A stretch of 64,000 bases of DNA from Pukyongiella litopenaei. Its GTDB lineage: Bacteria > Pseudomonadota > Alphaproteobacteria > Rhodobacterales > Rhodobacteraceae. Below the pieces are notes generated by a model. That model was not told where the DNA came from and made no database searches. It was given only the letters and a program-made list of their open reading frames with translations. The DNA lies in contig NZ_CP027665.1 of NCBI RefSeq assembly GCF_003008555.2, forward strand, positions 3,224,001 to 3,288,000, written 5' to 3'. Each line of letters starts with the position of its first letter. Position 1 is the first letter of the stretch. Position numbers and translations under genes: made by a program. This document shows positions 8,145-17,157 of this stretch, piece by piece.

Positions 8145-10427
8145 TCAGGTCTTGCCCTGCTGTTCCTGTGCTTCTTCCACCGCCGACTGAACGGCCCCGG
8201 CGGCCGCCGCGCCGACGGCGGTCTTCTGTTCGTCGGACAATTCGTGGTGATCTTCAAGCCCCGGTATCGCGACGCGAACCTCGCGCCGGGCGAACTCGAT
8301 CCCGTTTTCGGCGAACTCGCGCCGCACGCGGTTGTAGATCTCCTTGCGCAGCGTGAACTGGGTGCCGGGCTTGGCCATGAACTTGCCGCGCATGACGATG
8401 CCCACGTCATCGAACTGGAACACGCCCTGCGATTTGAACGGTTCGAGGAAATCGTCCTTGTAGAGCGGATCCTCCATCATCTCCGCGCCGATCTTCTTGA
8501 AGATCTTCTTTACCTTGTTGGGATCGGTGTCGAAGGTGACGGTGAACATCAGCTTCATGATCACCCAGTCGCGGCTGTAATTGGTGAGCTTCGGTATCTC
8601 GCCATAGGGGATGGTGTGGACCAGCCCGCGGTGATGGCGCAGCTGCATCGACCGGATCGAAATCTTCTCGACCGTGCCGCGGGTGCTGCCGTCCACATCC
8701 ACGTATTCCCCGACGCGAAAGGCATCGTCGATCAGGAAGAAGATGCCCGACACCACATCGGTGACCAGTTTCTGCGCGCCGAACCCGATCGCGAGCCCCA
8801 GGATGCCGGCACCGGCCAGCAGCGGCGTGATGTCGATCCCCAGCGCACCGATTGCCAGCAGCCCGAAGATGACCGCGATGGCCGTCTGCGCGGAAACCAG
8901 CAGCAGCGGCAGCACCGTGGCGAGCCGCGACCCGCCCGCGCCGCCGCCTTCGCCGCCGGCTTCGGCCACGTCCTCGGAAACCGACGAGGTCTGCTCGCGC
9001 GCCAGCCGGCGGTTTATGTAGAGAGACACCAGTTCAAAGACGATGTAGCCGACCGCCGCGATCAGCGCGAACTCGATCAGGTTGCCGCCAAGGGATTCGC
9101 CCACGTGCTGCGACGCAAGCGCGCGCAGGTTGATGTTCCAGGCGGCGGCGACCATCAGCAGGGCAAAGGCCCAGACGATCACGCGGCCGACACGGACATA
9201 GCTGAGGCGAGCCGAGCGATAGGCCGCCTGCGCGGTCGGGCCCGATCCGATAATCGGCGGCTGGACATGCTGCACCACGCCGCGCACGAGCGTATCCAGC
9301 AGCGGCGCCAGGATGAGCCAGAACATGGTGGAGTAATGCGCGCCCTGACCCAGCAGGGCCATCTGCTGCGCCGTGCCGCGCGCGACGATGATCTCGAACA
9401 CGAGCCACATCACCACAGATACGCCGACGACGTAATGGGGAAACCGGCGCGCCACGTTTTCCTCGAACCGGGTCAGGTCGGGCTCGGGTCCGCGCATGAT
9501 GTCGACCAGCCCGCTGCGGGCGGTCCAGGCGATCAGCATGATGTAGATATGCACGGCCGTGTTCAGCCAGAACCCGAACCGGGTGTCGTCGGGCACCATG
9601 CCGTTCAGCACGTTGAAGCGCACGATGAAGATGGTGAACCCGGTCAGCAGGAACAGCCCGATCAGGTTGCGGTGCAGGTAGCGTGCCCAGCGATCGTTTG
9701 CGTTCACGAGCCGGAGTTTCGGCTGGTCCGGCGCCAGCACGAACCGGGATACGGCCGCCCCCAGCCGGGGGATCCAGACCAGGTAGAACATGAAGGGTGC
9801 CGCGAATTGCAGCATCTCGGTGTCGATCAGCGCCCGACCGACCATGCGCGTGACCACATAGAAGACGGCAAGCCCCAGCAATTCGTGGCGGAAGCGCCGG
9901 AACAGGAACCGCACCGTGCCCCACAGGTCGCCGCCCTGGGTCGTGGCCCGGCCGCTCCACCAACGGCGCAGCAGCGCCAGCGCGCCCCGTTCGGCCGCAT
10001 AGCCTGCCGCCAGTGCAACGAGGATGAACCCCGCCAGTGTCAGCAGGCCACCGGGCGCAAACCGGGCCGCGAAGGTACGAAACACCTCGGCCTGGGACGA
10101 CAGCAGCGTCGGCACGTTGGTGATCACGCTCAGCCAGGAACTGCCGAGCGCAAGGACCGTATCGCGGCCGACCGAGAACAGGGTGGCGGGTGGCGACGGG
10201 TCGGCCCCGGCCCCTTCGGCCTCGGCCACCGCGTCGAGACGTTCGAGAAGCAACTGGCGCACTTGGTCGTCGGACATGCGCGCGACCAGTTCATGCACGG
10301 CCTCCCTGGTCAGCGGGTCGGGCAGTTCGGTGGTGGCGGTCGCCGTTTCGCCCTGTGCGTGGACGACACCCCCGGTCAGGGTCAGGCCGGCGGCCAGAAC
10401 GAGCCAGAGAAGGATTGCGCGAAACAT
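8145..10427 (-). CDS. Mechanosensitive ion channel family protein (large MscS type)
   Basis: 760 residues from the ATG at 10427, chosen because GGGAGC lies just upstream and a signal peptide follows at once (MFRAILLWLVLAAG to VHAQ); a GTG 13 codons earlier is less likely. A periplasmic region precedes many membrane spans. The C-terminal MscS core has the pore helix GAGILGLAIGFGAQKLV and the beta domain (GEYVDVDGSTRGTVEKISIRSMQLR). It is much larger than E. coli MscS (286 residues), comparable with YbdG/MscK-like extended channels. The role would be pressure relief or envelope sensing; coupling to the downstream Omp85 barrel is unusual. Confidence 0.9.
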   Translation of the reverse strand: MFRAILLWLVLAAGLTLTGGVVHAQGETATATTELPDPLTREAVHELVARMSDDQVRQLLLERLDAVAEAEGAGADPSPPATLFSVGRDTVLALGSSWLSVITNVPTLLSSQAEVFRTFAARFAPGGLLTLAGFILVALAAGYAAERGALALLRRWWSGRATTQGGDLWGTVRFLFRRFRHELLGLAVFYVVTRMVGRALIDTEMLQFAAPFMFYLVWIPRLGAAVSRFVLAPDQPKLRLVNANDRWARYLHRNLIGLFLLTGFTIFIVRFNVLNGMVPDDTRFGFWLNTAVHIYIMLIAWTARSGLVDIMRGPEPDLTRFEENVARRFPHYVVGVSVVMWLVFEIIVARGTAQQMALLGQGAHYSTMFWLILAPLLDTLVRGVVQHVQPPIIGSGPTAQAAYRSARLSYVRVGRVIVWAFALLMVAAAWNINLRALASQHVGESLGGNLIEFALIAAVGYIVFELVSLYINRRLAREQTSSVSEDVAEAGGEGGGAGGSRLATVLPLLLVSAQTAIAVIFGLLAIGALGIDITPLLAGAGILGLAIGFGAQKLVTDVVSGIFFLIDDAFRVGEYVDVDGSTRGTVEKISIRSMQLRHHRGLVHTIPYGEIPKLTNYSRDWVIMKLMFTVTFDTDPNKVKKIFKKIGAEMMEDPLYKDDFLEPFKSQGVFQFDDVGIVMRGKFMAKPGTQFTLRKEIYNRVRREFAENGIEFARREVRVAIPGLEDHHELSDEQKTAVGAAAAGAVQSAVEEAQEQQGKT

Positions 10428-10651
10428 GGCGATGCTCCCGTGTTGTTTGTTCTTTGTTTTCTGCACAGGATAGCGGCGCGGATGGGAAATGCACGGCTAT
10501 TTGCGCGGCAATACCGGGATATGCGGCAGGACGAACACGGCTGTTGCTGGCATTGCCGGCCATCATCGGTGAGGCTGCGATCAAACCAGTCGCGTCGCGG
10601 ATCGCCTGACCGGAATGGCCGCGGGCGTCGATGGTGAGATCGGAACAGCGC

Positions 10652-10680
10652 AAAAAAAAGGCCGAGCACTAAGCTCGGCC
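10652..10680 (-). terminator. Rho-independent terminator
   Basis: On the minus strand an 8-bp perfect stem (GGCCGAGC / GCTCGGCC, 5-base loop, 10660-10680) is followed by eight T (10659-10652). It can end transcription from the LysR gene (stop at 10800) or from a small transcript starting around 10730. Confidence 0.8.
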
Positions 10681-10740
10681 GAAGTCCAACAGGGAGGTAT
10701 GAAGATGATGAAATCATCGTCTTCATGAATGCAATTAGGT
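10652..10740 (-). ncRNA. Candidate small RNA with CCTCCC motif
   Basis: Between the LysR and MscS genes the minus strand has, in order, a near-perfect palindrome (10699-10726, ATGAAGA...TCTTCAT), a single-stranded ACCTCCCTGTTGG stretch complementary to ribosome binding sites, and the strong terminator. CCUCCC-type anti-Shine-Dalgarno loops above a terminator occur in several alphaproteobacterial sRNAs. On the opposite strand the same bases read as AGGGAGGT plus a nine-codon open frame (10699-10728, MKMMKSSSS). No promoter is evident, so this is a candidate only. Confidence 0.3.
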
Positions 10741-10799
10741 TCGCCGCGTGTCCCGATCAAGACTTGAGTCGCCCGGTCGCGTGAAAACCCGCTATGCGC

Positions 10800-11717
10800 T
10801 CAGTGCATGGCTTGTGCAGTGCCCTGTAATCGCTGCTTTTTCCGGTGCGAGATGATCTCGTCCTGGACGAAGTCACGGAAAACGGCGATCCGCTTCGAAT
10901 GGCGCAATTCCTCGGGATAGGCGAGGAACACCGGCACGTCGGCGGACTGGATTTCGGGCAGAATATGTACGAGCTGGGGGAAATCCTGGGTGATGTAGTC
11001 GGGCAGAACGCCGATTCCCAGCCCGTTCGAAACGCCCTGCAGGACGCCGAAATAATTGTTCACCATGAGCATGGAATGCGGGTTGTGGCCCATCAGTTTC
11101 TGGACCAGCGCCGCGCCCGCGCTGACCTGATCCGACCGGGTGTTCTGGCAGATCAGCCGGTGTTGCGAGATATCCTCGAGCGTCTGCGGCATTCCGGTGC
11201 TGTCGAGATAGCTGCGCGACGCATACAGCAGCATCTGCACCGACATCAGTTTCTTGCGGATCAGGTCGGCCTGGCTGGGTTCCTTCATGCGGATGGCCAC
11301 GTCGGCCTCGCGCATGGGCAGGTCGAGCACGCGTTCCTCCAGCATCAGGTCGATCTTGAGATTGGGGTATTTCTCGAAAAGCTTGGCCAGACGGGGCGCC
11401 AGCCAGAGCGTGCCGAAGCCGAAGGTCGTGGTCACGCGCAGCTCGCCAAACACCTCTTCCTCGCTGTCGCGGATGCGCGCGGCGGCGGCTTCGAGCCGCT
11501 TGGCCATCGATTTCGTGGCGTCGAACAGCAATTCACCCTGCTCGGTGAGAATCAGCCCGCGTGCATGGCGGTGAAACAGGGTGCTGTTCAGCGATTCCTC
11601 GAGCGCACGGATCTGGCGGCTGACCGCCGATTGCGAGAGATTCAGCCGGTCGCCCGCATGGGTCAGGCTGCCCGCATCGGCCACCGCGTGAAAGATTCTG
11701 AGCTTGTCCCAATCCAT
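10800..11717 (-). CDS. LysR-family transcriptional regulator
   Basis: 305 residues. The N-terminal winged HTH (LRIFHAVADAGSLTHAGDRL, NLSQSAVSRQIRALEESL) is followed by a periplasmic-binding-like effector domain with no obvious family-specific residues. It is divergent from the indolepyruvate ferredoxin oxidoreductase gene, with 169 bases between the starts, so regulation of that gene plus itself is the simplest inference. An aromatic amino acid or arylpyruvate effector would fit but is not shown. Confidence 0.9.
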   Translation of the reverse strand: MDWDKLRIFHAVADAGSLTHAGDRLNLSQSAVSRQIRALEESLNSTLFHRHARGLILTEQGELLFDATKSMAKRLEAAAARIRDSEEEVFGELRVTTTFGFGTLWLAPRLAKLFEKYPNLKIDLMLEERVLDLPMREADVAIRMKEPSQADLIRKKLMSVQMLLYASRSYLDSTGMPQTLEDISQHRLICQNTRSDQVSAGAALVQKLMGHNPHSMLMVNNYFGVLQGVSNGLGIGVLPDYITQDFPQLVHILPEIQSADVPVFLAYPEELRHSKRIAVFRDFVQDEIISHRKKQRLQGTAQAMH

Positions 11718-11770
11718 GGAGATAACTTTCGGTTTGTCGCAGCGATCCTATATGAAAGATCTGCAGAGTA

Positions 11771-11820
11771 GCTATGCAATAGCCGAATAGCACGCAAGGC
11801 CGCGGATATTTTCCTATGCA
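11771..11820. promoter_or_regulatory. Candidate LysR operator between the regulator and the indolepyruvate oxidoreductase gene
   Basis: A perfect 13-bp palindrome GCTATGCAATAGC (11771-11783) sits mid-gap. Its CTATGCA core recurs in the same orientation at 11814-11820, exactly 42 bp (about four helical turns) away. This spacing fits a LysR tetramer contacting two sites. The region is AT-richer than the flanking genes. Confidence 0.4.
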
Positions 11821-11886
11821 GGTCAGCGTTTATGACCTATTATGCGGGTATCCAGCTGCGTTCTGTCACGTCCGGGGAGGAGCCAG

Positions 11887-14800
11887 ATGACAATTCAGGA
11901 TATTTCGCTGAGCGACAAATTCGACCTGACCAGGAGTCCGGTGCTTCTCAACGGCACCCAGGCGCTGGTGCGCCTGATGCTGATGCAGAAGGCGCGCGAC
12001 CGCGCGGCGGGGCTGAACACGGCGGGGCTGGTCACCGGGTATCGCGGTTCGCCGCTGGGCGCGGTCGATCTGCAGATGACGCGGGCGGCCGGATTGCTGA
12101 CCGGCAATGACATCACCTTCCAGAACGGGCTGAACGAAGACCTCGCGGCCACCGCGCTATGGGGCAGCCAGCAGGCCGAACTGCGCGGCGAAGGCAAGTT
12201 CGATGGCGTGTTCGGCCTGTGGTACGGAAAGGGTCCGGGGGTCGATCGCAGCGGCGACCCGATGCGCCATGCCAACATGGCCGGCACCGCACCCCATGGC
12301 GGCGTGCTGATGGCGATGGGCGACGATCACACGGGCGAAAGCTCGACCGTGCTGCACCAGTCGGAATGGGCATTGGTCGATGCCTACATGCCGGTGGTCA
12401 GCCCGGCGGGCGTGCAGGAGATCCTCGATTACGGCATCTACGGCTGGGCGCTGAGCCGGTTTTCCGGGCTCTGGGTCGGGCTGAAGACGATGAAGGACAC
12501 GATCGAGGCCACCGCGGTCGTCGATGGCCGGCCCGACCGCATGCAGCTCACCGCGCCGGATTTCGACATGCCCGAGGGCGGGCTGAATATCCGGCTGGTG
12601 GATACGCCGACCGCGCAGGAAGCGCGGATGATCGACTACAAGCGTTTCGCCGCGGAAGCGTTTTCGCATGTCAACAGGATGGACAAGCGGGTCTGGGGCA
12701 AGCCGGGCGCAAAGATCGGGTTCGTCGCCGCGGGCAAGAACTGGCTGGACCTGGTTCACGCCCTGAGCCTGCTCAATATCGACGCGGCCGAGGCCGAGCG
12801 GTTGGGGATCACCACCTACAAGGTCGGGCAGACCTTTCCCCTGGACATGAAGGGGTTCCATGCCTGGGCCGAGGGGCTGGACCTGGTCGTGATCGTCGAG
12901 GAAAAGCGCAAGCTGATCGAGGTGCAGGTCAAGGAGGCGATCTTTGACGACCGGCGCGGCCGGCGCGTCTATGGCTGGTACAAGGGCGGCGCCGGCGGTA
13001 TGCACCGCGATGAGCTGTTCCCGACGCGCGGTGCGCTGGACCCGATCTGGATCGCGCAGAAACTGGGCGAAATCCTGATCGAGGAGGGCCGCGAGACCGA
13101 TGGGATCCGCGCCGGTCTGGCCGCGCTCGACGAGGCGCGGCGGGCCGACAATGCCGAGGATATCGCCGCCCGGCTGCCCTATTTCTGTTCCGGTTGCCCG
13201 CATAACTCGTCGACCCGCCTGCCCGAAGGCAGCCGCGCCTATGCCGGGATCGGCTGTCACTACATGGTGCAGTGGATGGACCGGGACACCACCGGGTTCA
13301 CCCATATGGGGGGCGAGGGCGCGAACTGGATCGGCGAGGCTCCGTTCTCCAACCGGGCGCATGTGTTCCAGAACCTGGGCGACGGCACCTACAACCATTC
13401 GGGCGTGCAGGCGATCCGCGCCGCCCTGGCCGCTGGCACCAACATCACCTACAAGATCCTCTACAATGACGCCGTGGCGATGACCGGCGGCCAGCCGAAC
13501 GAAGGCGATCTGAGCGCGCCCCGCATCGTGGCCGAGATCAAGGCGATGGGGGTCAGAGAAATCGCCGTGGTCTATGACGCCAAGGAGGATGTCGACAAAT
13601 CCGCCTTTCCGTCGGGCGTACGGATGCATGAACGCGCCGAGCTGATGCAGGTGCAGAAGGATTTCGCACAGAAACAGGGCGTATCCGCCATCGTCTACAT
13701 CCAGACCTGTGCCGCCGAGAAGCGCCGCCGCCGCAAGCGCGGTCTGTTTCCGGACCCGGACAAGCGGGTGTTCATCAACACCGATGTCTGCGAGGGCTGC
13801 GGCGATTGCGGGGTCCAGTCGAACTGCGTGTCGATCGTGCCCAGCGAAACCGAGCTTGGCCGCAAGCGCGCCATCGACCAATCGTCCTGCAACAAGGATT
13901 TCTCGTGCCTGAAAGGGTTCTGCCCGTCCTTCGTGACGCTTGAGGGCGCGAAGATCCGCAAGAACGCGACGGCCGAGCTCGACCTGCCGCATCTGCCCAT
14001 GCCCGAACTGCCCGCCATCGACGGCACCCACAACGTGGTGATCACCGGGGTCGGCGGTACCGGTGTCGTGACCATCGGCGCGGTGCTGGCGCAGGCGGCC
14101 CAGATCGACGGCAAGGGCGCCGGAATGATGGAAATGGCGGGGCTGGCCCAGAAGGGCGGCGCGGTGCATATCCATTGTCGCCTGGCCGAGAAACCCGGGG
14201 ATATCAGCGCCATCCGCGTGGCAACCGGCGAGGCACATGCGCTGATCGGCGGCGACCTCGTGGTCAGCGCCGGGGCCAAGACGCTGGGCCTGACCAGCAC
14301 CGGGCGCACCGGCGGGGTGGTCAACAGCCACGAGATCATCACCGGTGATTTCACCCGCAATACCGAGTTTGCGCTGCCCACCGACCGGCTGGAGGTGGCG
14401 TTGCAGGCGCGCCTGCGGGACCGGCTGGACCTGTTCGACGCCACCGAACTGGCCCGCGTCACCATGGGGGATTCGATATTCTCGAACATGATGGTGTTCG
14501 GCGCGGCCTGGCAGCGCGGCCTGATCCCGCTGAGCCACGCCTCGCTCGCGAAGGCCATCGAACTGAACGGCGCGGCGGTCGAACGCAACCTGCGCGCCTT
14601 CGAAATCGGCCGCTGGGCGGTGCTGCATCCGGAAGAGGCCGGAAAACTGTCGGCGCCGTCGACCGTGGTCGAGAAACCGAAATCCCTGGATCAGAAGATC
14701 GACTTCCGCGCCGAACAGCTGGTGGCCTATCAGGGCAGGCGGCTGGCGAAACGCTATCGCAAGCTCGTTGACGGGATCGACGATGCGGGACTGAAGGAAG

Positions 14801-15309
14801 CGGTGGCGAAAGGATATCACAAGCTGCTGGCCTACAAGGACGAATACGAGGTGGCCCGGCTGCTGCTGTCGAGCCGCGAAAAGGCGGCGGCGGAGTTCGA
14901 CGGCGCGTTTCGCATGACCTACCATCTCGCGCCGCCGATCCTGGGCGGCAAGGATCCGGACGGGCGCCCGAAAAAGCGCGAATTCGGCCAGTGGATGACT
15001 GGCCCGCTGCGCCTGTTGGCGCATATGAAAGGGCTGCGCGGCACCCCGCTGGACATCTTCGGCTATTCCGCCGAGCGCCGTATGGAACGGGCGCTGATCA
15101 GGCAGTATGAACGCGACATGAGCACGGTGCTGGCGCAGGTCACGCCCGACACGAGAGACGCGGTGATCGCGCTCGCGGCGCTGCCGCTGGAGATCCGCGG
15201 CTTTGGTCCGGTCAAGCAGGCAAGCGAGGCCCGGGCGGCCAAGCGGCGCGAGGAGTTGTTGTCGGTGATCCGTTCGGGGGGCGCGGGCACGGCACAGGCG
15301 GCGGAATAG
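11887..15309 (+). CDS. Indolepyruvate ferredoxin oxidoreductase, fused alpha/beta subunits
   Basis: 1140 residues. It oxidatively decarboxylates arylpyruvates from aromatic amino acids to aryl-acetyl-CoA, passing electrons to ferredoxin. The N-terminal pyrimidine-binding part (LVTGYRGSPLGAVD) and a TPP-binding core (CSGCPHNSSTRLP, GDGTYNHSGVQAI, NDAVAMTGGQPNEG) precede a ferredoxin-like cluster (CEGCGDCGVQSNC from Cys635) and a C-terminal gamma/IorB-like domain (GVGGTGVVTIG at about 721). The ATG at 11887 is chosen because GGGGAGGA lies upstream; an in-frame ATG at 11842 lacks this. Fused IOR is usual in aerobic proteobacteria. Confidence 0.95.
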   Translation: MTIQDISLSDKFDLTRSPVLLNGTQALVRLMLMQKARDRAAGLNTAGLVTGYRGSPLGAVDLQMTRAAGLLTGNDITFQNGLNEDLAATALWGSQQAELRGEGKFDGVFGLWYGKGPGVDRSGDPMRHANMAGTAPHGGVLMAMGDDHTGESSTVLHQSEWALVDAYMPVVSPAGVQEILDYGIYGWALSRFSGLWVGLKTMKDTIEATAVVDGRPDRMQLTAPDFDMPEGGLNIRLVDTPTAQEARMIDYKRFAAEAFSHVNRMDKRVWGKPGAKIGFVAAGKNWLDLVHALSLLNIDAAEAERLGITTYKVGQTFPLDMKGFHAWAEGLDLVVIVEEKRKLIEVQVKEAIFDDRRGRRVYGWYKGGAGGMHRDELFPTRGALDPIWIAQKLGEILIEEGRETDGIRAGLAALDEARRADNAEDIAARLPYFCSGCPHNSSTRLPEGSRAYAGIGCHYMVQWMDRDTTGFTHMGGEGANWIGEAPFSNRAHVFQNLGDGTYNHSGVQAIRAALAAGTNITYKILYNDAVAMTGGQPNEGDLSAPRIVAEIKAMGVREIAVVYDAKEDVDKSAFPSGVRMHERAELMQVQKDFAQKQGVSAIVYIQTCAAEKRRRRKRGLFPDPDKRVFINTDVCEGCGDCGVQSNCVSIVPSETELGRKRAIDQSSCNKDFSCLKGFCPSFVTLEGAKIRKNATAELDLPHLPMPELPAIDGTHNVVITGVGGTGVVTIGAVLAQAAQIDGKGAGMMEMAGLAQKGGAVHIHCRLAEKPGDISAIRVATGEAHALIGGDLVVSAGAKTLGLTSTGRTGGVVNSHEIITGDFTRNTEFALPTDRLEVALQARLRDRLDLFDATELARVTMGDSIFSNMMVFGAAWQRGLIPLSHASLAKAIELNGAAVERNLRAFEIGRWAVLHPEEAGKLSAPSTVVEKPKSLDQKIDFRAEQLVAYQGRRLAKRYRKLVDGIDDAGLKEAVAKGYHKLLAYKDEYEVARLLLSSREKAAAEFDGAFRMTYHLAPPILGGKDPDGRPKKREFGQWMTGPLRLLAHMKGLRGTPLDIFGYSAERRMERALIRQYERDMSTVLAQVTPDTRDAVIALAALPLEIRGFGPVKQASEARAAKRREELLSVIRSGGAGTAQAAE

Positions 15310-15384
15310 GCTGTCATGATCCTGTCGTGACGCCGTGGTAGGGTCGTGGAACGTCTTGCGCGACCGCGAGGAAAGGACCGCCCG

Positions 15385-16263
15385 TTGATCTCCCGCCGCC
15401 ATGTCGTCCGCGACATCAGCTATGCCCATTCTGCCGAAACCCGGGGTGGGCGCGCGATGATCCGGCTGATGGAAAACACCACCGGACGGTTGCGGCTGAT
15501 CCGGCGTGCCGACGGGTATGAGAGCGAGGTTGCAAACGGCCGCGATTTCTGGTCGGTGCTGGTCGACCGTTACGGGCTCAGCCTCGACGTGGTAGGGGGC
15601 AGCCTGTCCAGCATCCCCGCGACCGGGCCGCTGGTCCTGATCGCCAATCATCCCTATGGCATTCTCGACGGGTTGATGATGGGGCATATCCTGTCACGCA
15701 CGCGTGGCGATTTCCGTATTCTCGCCCATCAGGTGTTTCGCAAGGCCGAGGATCTGAACCGGGTCATCCTGCCGATTTCCTTTGACCAGACAAAAGAGGC
15801 GGTGCGCCTGAACATCGACACCCGCAAGACAGCGCTGGGCTATCTGGACCGGGGCGGCGCGATCGGGGTCTTCCCCGGCGGCACGGTGAGCACCGCCGCC
15901 ACGCCGTTTTCGCAGCCGATGGATCCCGGCTGGCGCGGCTTTACCGCGCGCATGGTGGCCAGGTCCGACGCCACGGTGGTGCCGGTCTTTTTCGACGGGC
16001 ACACGTCGCGCCTGTTCCAGATCGCCAGCCACCTGCATTATACGCTGCGCATGGGATTGCTGATCAAGGAGTTCAGGAAACGCGTCGATGCGCCTGTCCG
16101 TGTCGTGATCGGCGAGCCGATCGGGCGCGACCGCCTGGAGCCGCTGGCCGGCGAGTCCAGGGCGATGATGGATTTCCTGCGCAAAGTCACCTATGAGCTG
16201 TCCCCGAAACCGTTGAAGTCCTATGGCTACGGTTACGAATTCGAGGAACAACACCGCGCCTGA
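15385..16263 (+). CDS. 1-acyl-glycerol-phosphate acyltransferase-like (PlsC superfamily) protein
   Basis: 292 residues from a TTG at 15385, preferred because AGGAAAGGA ends seven bases before it; a GTG at 15346 is the alternative. The catalytic motif reads NHPYGILDG, an HX5D spacing rather than the classic HX4D, followed by the substrate-binding FPGGT block. This subgroup of putative hemolysin/lysophospholipid acyltransferases has that spacing. It probably transfers acyl groups to a membrane lipid precursor; the acceptor is unknown. It is 22 bases upstream of murI and likely co-transcribed. Confidence 0.82.
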   Translation: MISRRHVVRDISYAHSAETRGGRAMIRLMENTTGRLRLIRRADGYESEVANGRDFWSVLVDRYGLSLDVVGGSLSSIPATGPLVLIANHPYGILDGLMMGHILSRTRGDFRILAHQVFRKAEDLNRVILPISFDQTKEAVRLNIDTRKTALGYLDRGGAIGVFPGGTVSTAATPFSQPMDPGWRGFTARMVARSDATVVPVFFDGHTSRLFQIASHLHYTLRMGLLIKEFRKRVDAPVRVVIGEPIGRDRLEPLAGESRAMMDFLRKVTYELSPKPLKSYGYGYEFEEQHRA

Positions 16264-16285
16264 CGGCGCGTTACGGGGCAGTTGA

Positions 16286-17098
16286 ATGGCAATTGGCATT
16301 TTCGATTCGGGCCTTGGCGGGCTGACGGTGCTGGACGGGGTGGCCGGGCGGCTGCCGGATCAGGCGTTTCTCTATTACGCCGATCACGCGCATGCGCCTT
16401 ACGGCGTGCGGGATGCCAACGACATCTTTCACCTGACCGAGGCGGCCGTGCACGACATGTGGTCGCGCGGCTGCGATCTCGTCGTCCTGGCCTGCAACAC
16501 CGCCAGCGCCGCCGCCCTGCGACGGATGCAGGAGGCCGGTGTGCCCACCGGCAAGCGGGTGCTGGGCGTGTTCGTGCCGCTGATCGAGGCGCTGACCGAG
16601 CGGCAATGGGGTGACAATTCCCCGCCGCGCGAAGTGGCGGTCCAGCATGTGGCCCTGTTTGCCACGCCGGCCACCGTGGCCAGCCGCGCGTTCCAGCGCG
16701 AACTGGCGTTCCGCGCCATCGGCGTCGATGTCGAGGCGCAGGCCTGCGGCGGCCTGGTGGATGCGATCGAGGAGGGCGACATGATCCTGGCCGAGGCGCT
16801 GGTGCGGTCGCATGTCGAGGCGTTGAGGCGCAAGATGCCGCACCCGCAGGCGGCGGTGCTGGGATGCACGCATTACCCGCTGATGCAGGATGTCTTTCAG
16901 GCCGCGCTGGGGCCGGATGTGCGGGTGTATTCGCAGGCCGGGATCGTGGCCGAGAGCCTGGCCGATTATCTCGCCCGTTATCCCGGCATGACCGGGTCGG
17001 GCAAGGCCAATCAATACCTGACCACCGGCGATCCGGGCCGGGTCAGTGACAACGCGACCCGGTTCCTGCGACGACGGCTCGAGTTCCAGGCGGCGTGA
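16286..17098 (+). CDS. murI: Glutamate racemase
   Basis: 270 residues. It interconverts L- and D-glutamate for peptidoglycan. The Asp/Glu racemase fold shows [12 protein letters not shown] at the N-terminus, catalytic Cys70 in VLACNTASA and Cys194 in GCTHYPL, the two-base pair of the family. An insertion around residues 105-125 ([16 protein letters not shown]) is somewhat longer than in enterobacterial enzymes. Confidence 0.95.
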   Translation: MAIGIFDSGLGGLTVLDGVAGRLPDQAFLYYADHAHAPYGVRDANDIFHLTEAAVHDMWSRGCDLVVLACNTASAAALRRMQEAGVPTGKRVLGVFVPLIEALTERQWGDNSPPREVAVQHVALFATPATVASRAFQRELAFRAIGVDVEAQACGGLVDAIEEGDMILAEALVRSHVEALRRKMPHPQAAVLGCTHYPLMQDVFQAALGPDVRVYSQAGIVAESLADYLARYPGMTGSGKANQYLTTGDPGRVSDNATRFLRRRLEFQAA

Positions 17099-17157
17099 AT
17101 TGCGCCGCGGGCCGTTCTTTCGTAATGCATCAATCCAGTTTCTGAAGGGGTCGTGAC

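Noticed and set aside
5188-8190. A 1000-codon rightward open frame antisense to the ABC importer and Omp85 genes
   Set aside because: High GC content keeps opposite frames open. The translation has no family motif, and the leftward genes beneath it have clear domains and ribosome sites.
8121-10637. An 838-codon rightward open frame opposite the MscS gene
   Set aside because: Its translation is low-complexity (His, Gln, Arg, Asp) and mirrors the channel gene codon structure.
12157-15687. A 1176-codon leftward open frame opposite indolepyruvate oxidoreductase
   Set aside because: Antisense shadow; the rightward frame carries TPP and FeS motifs.
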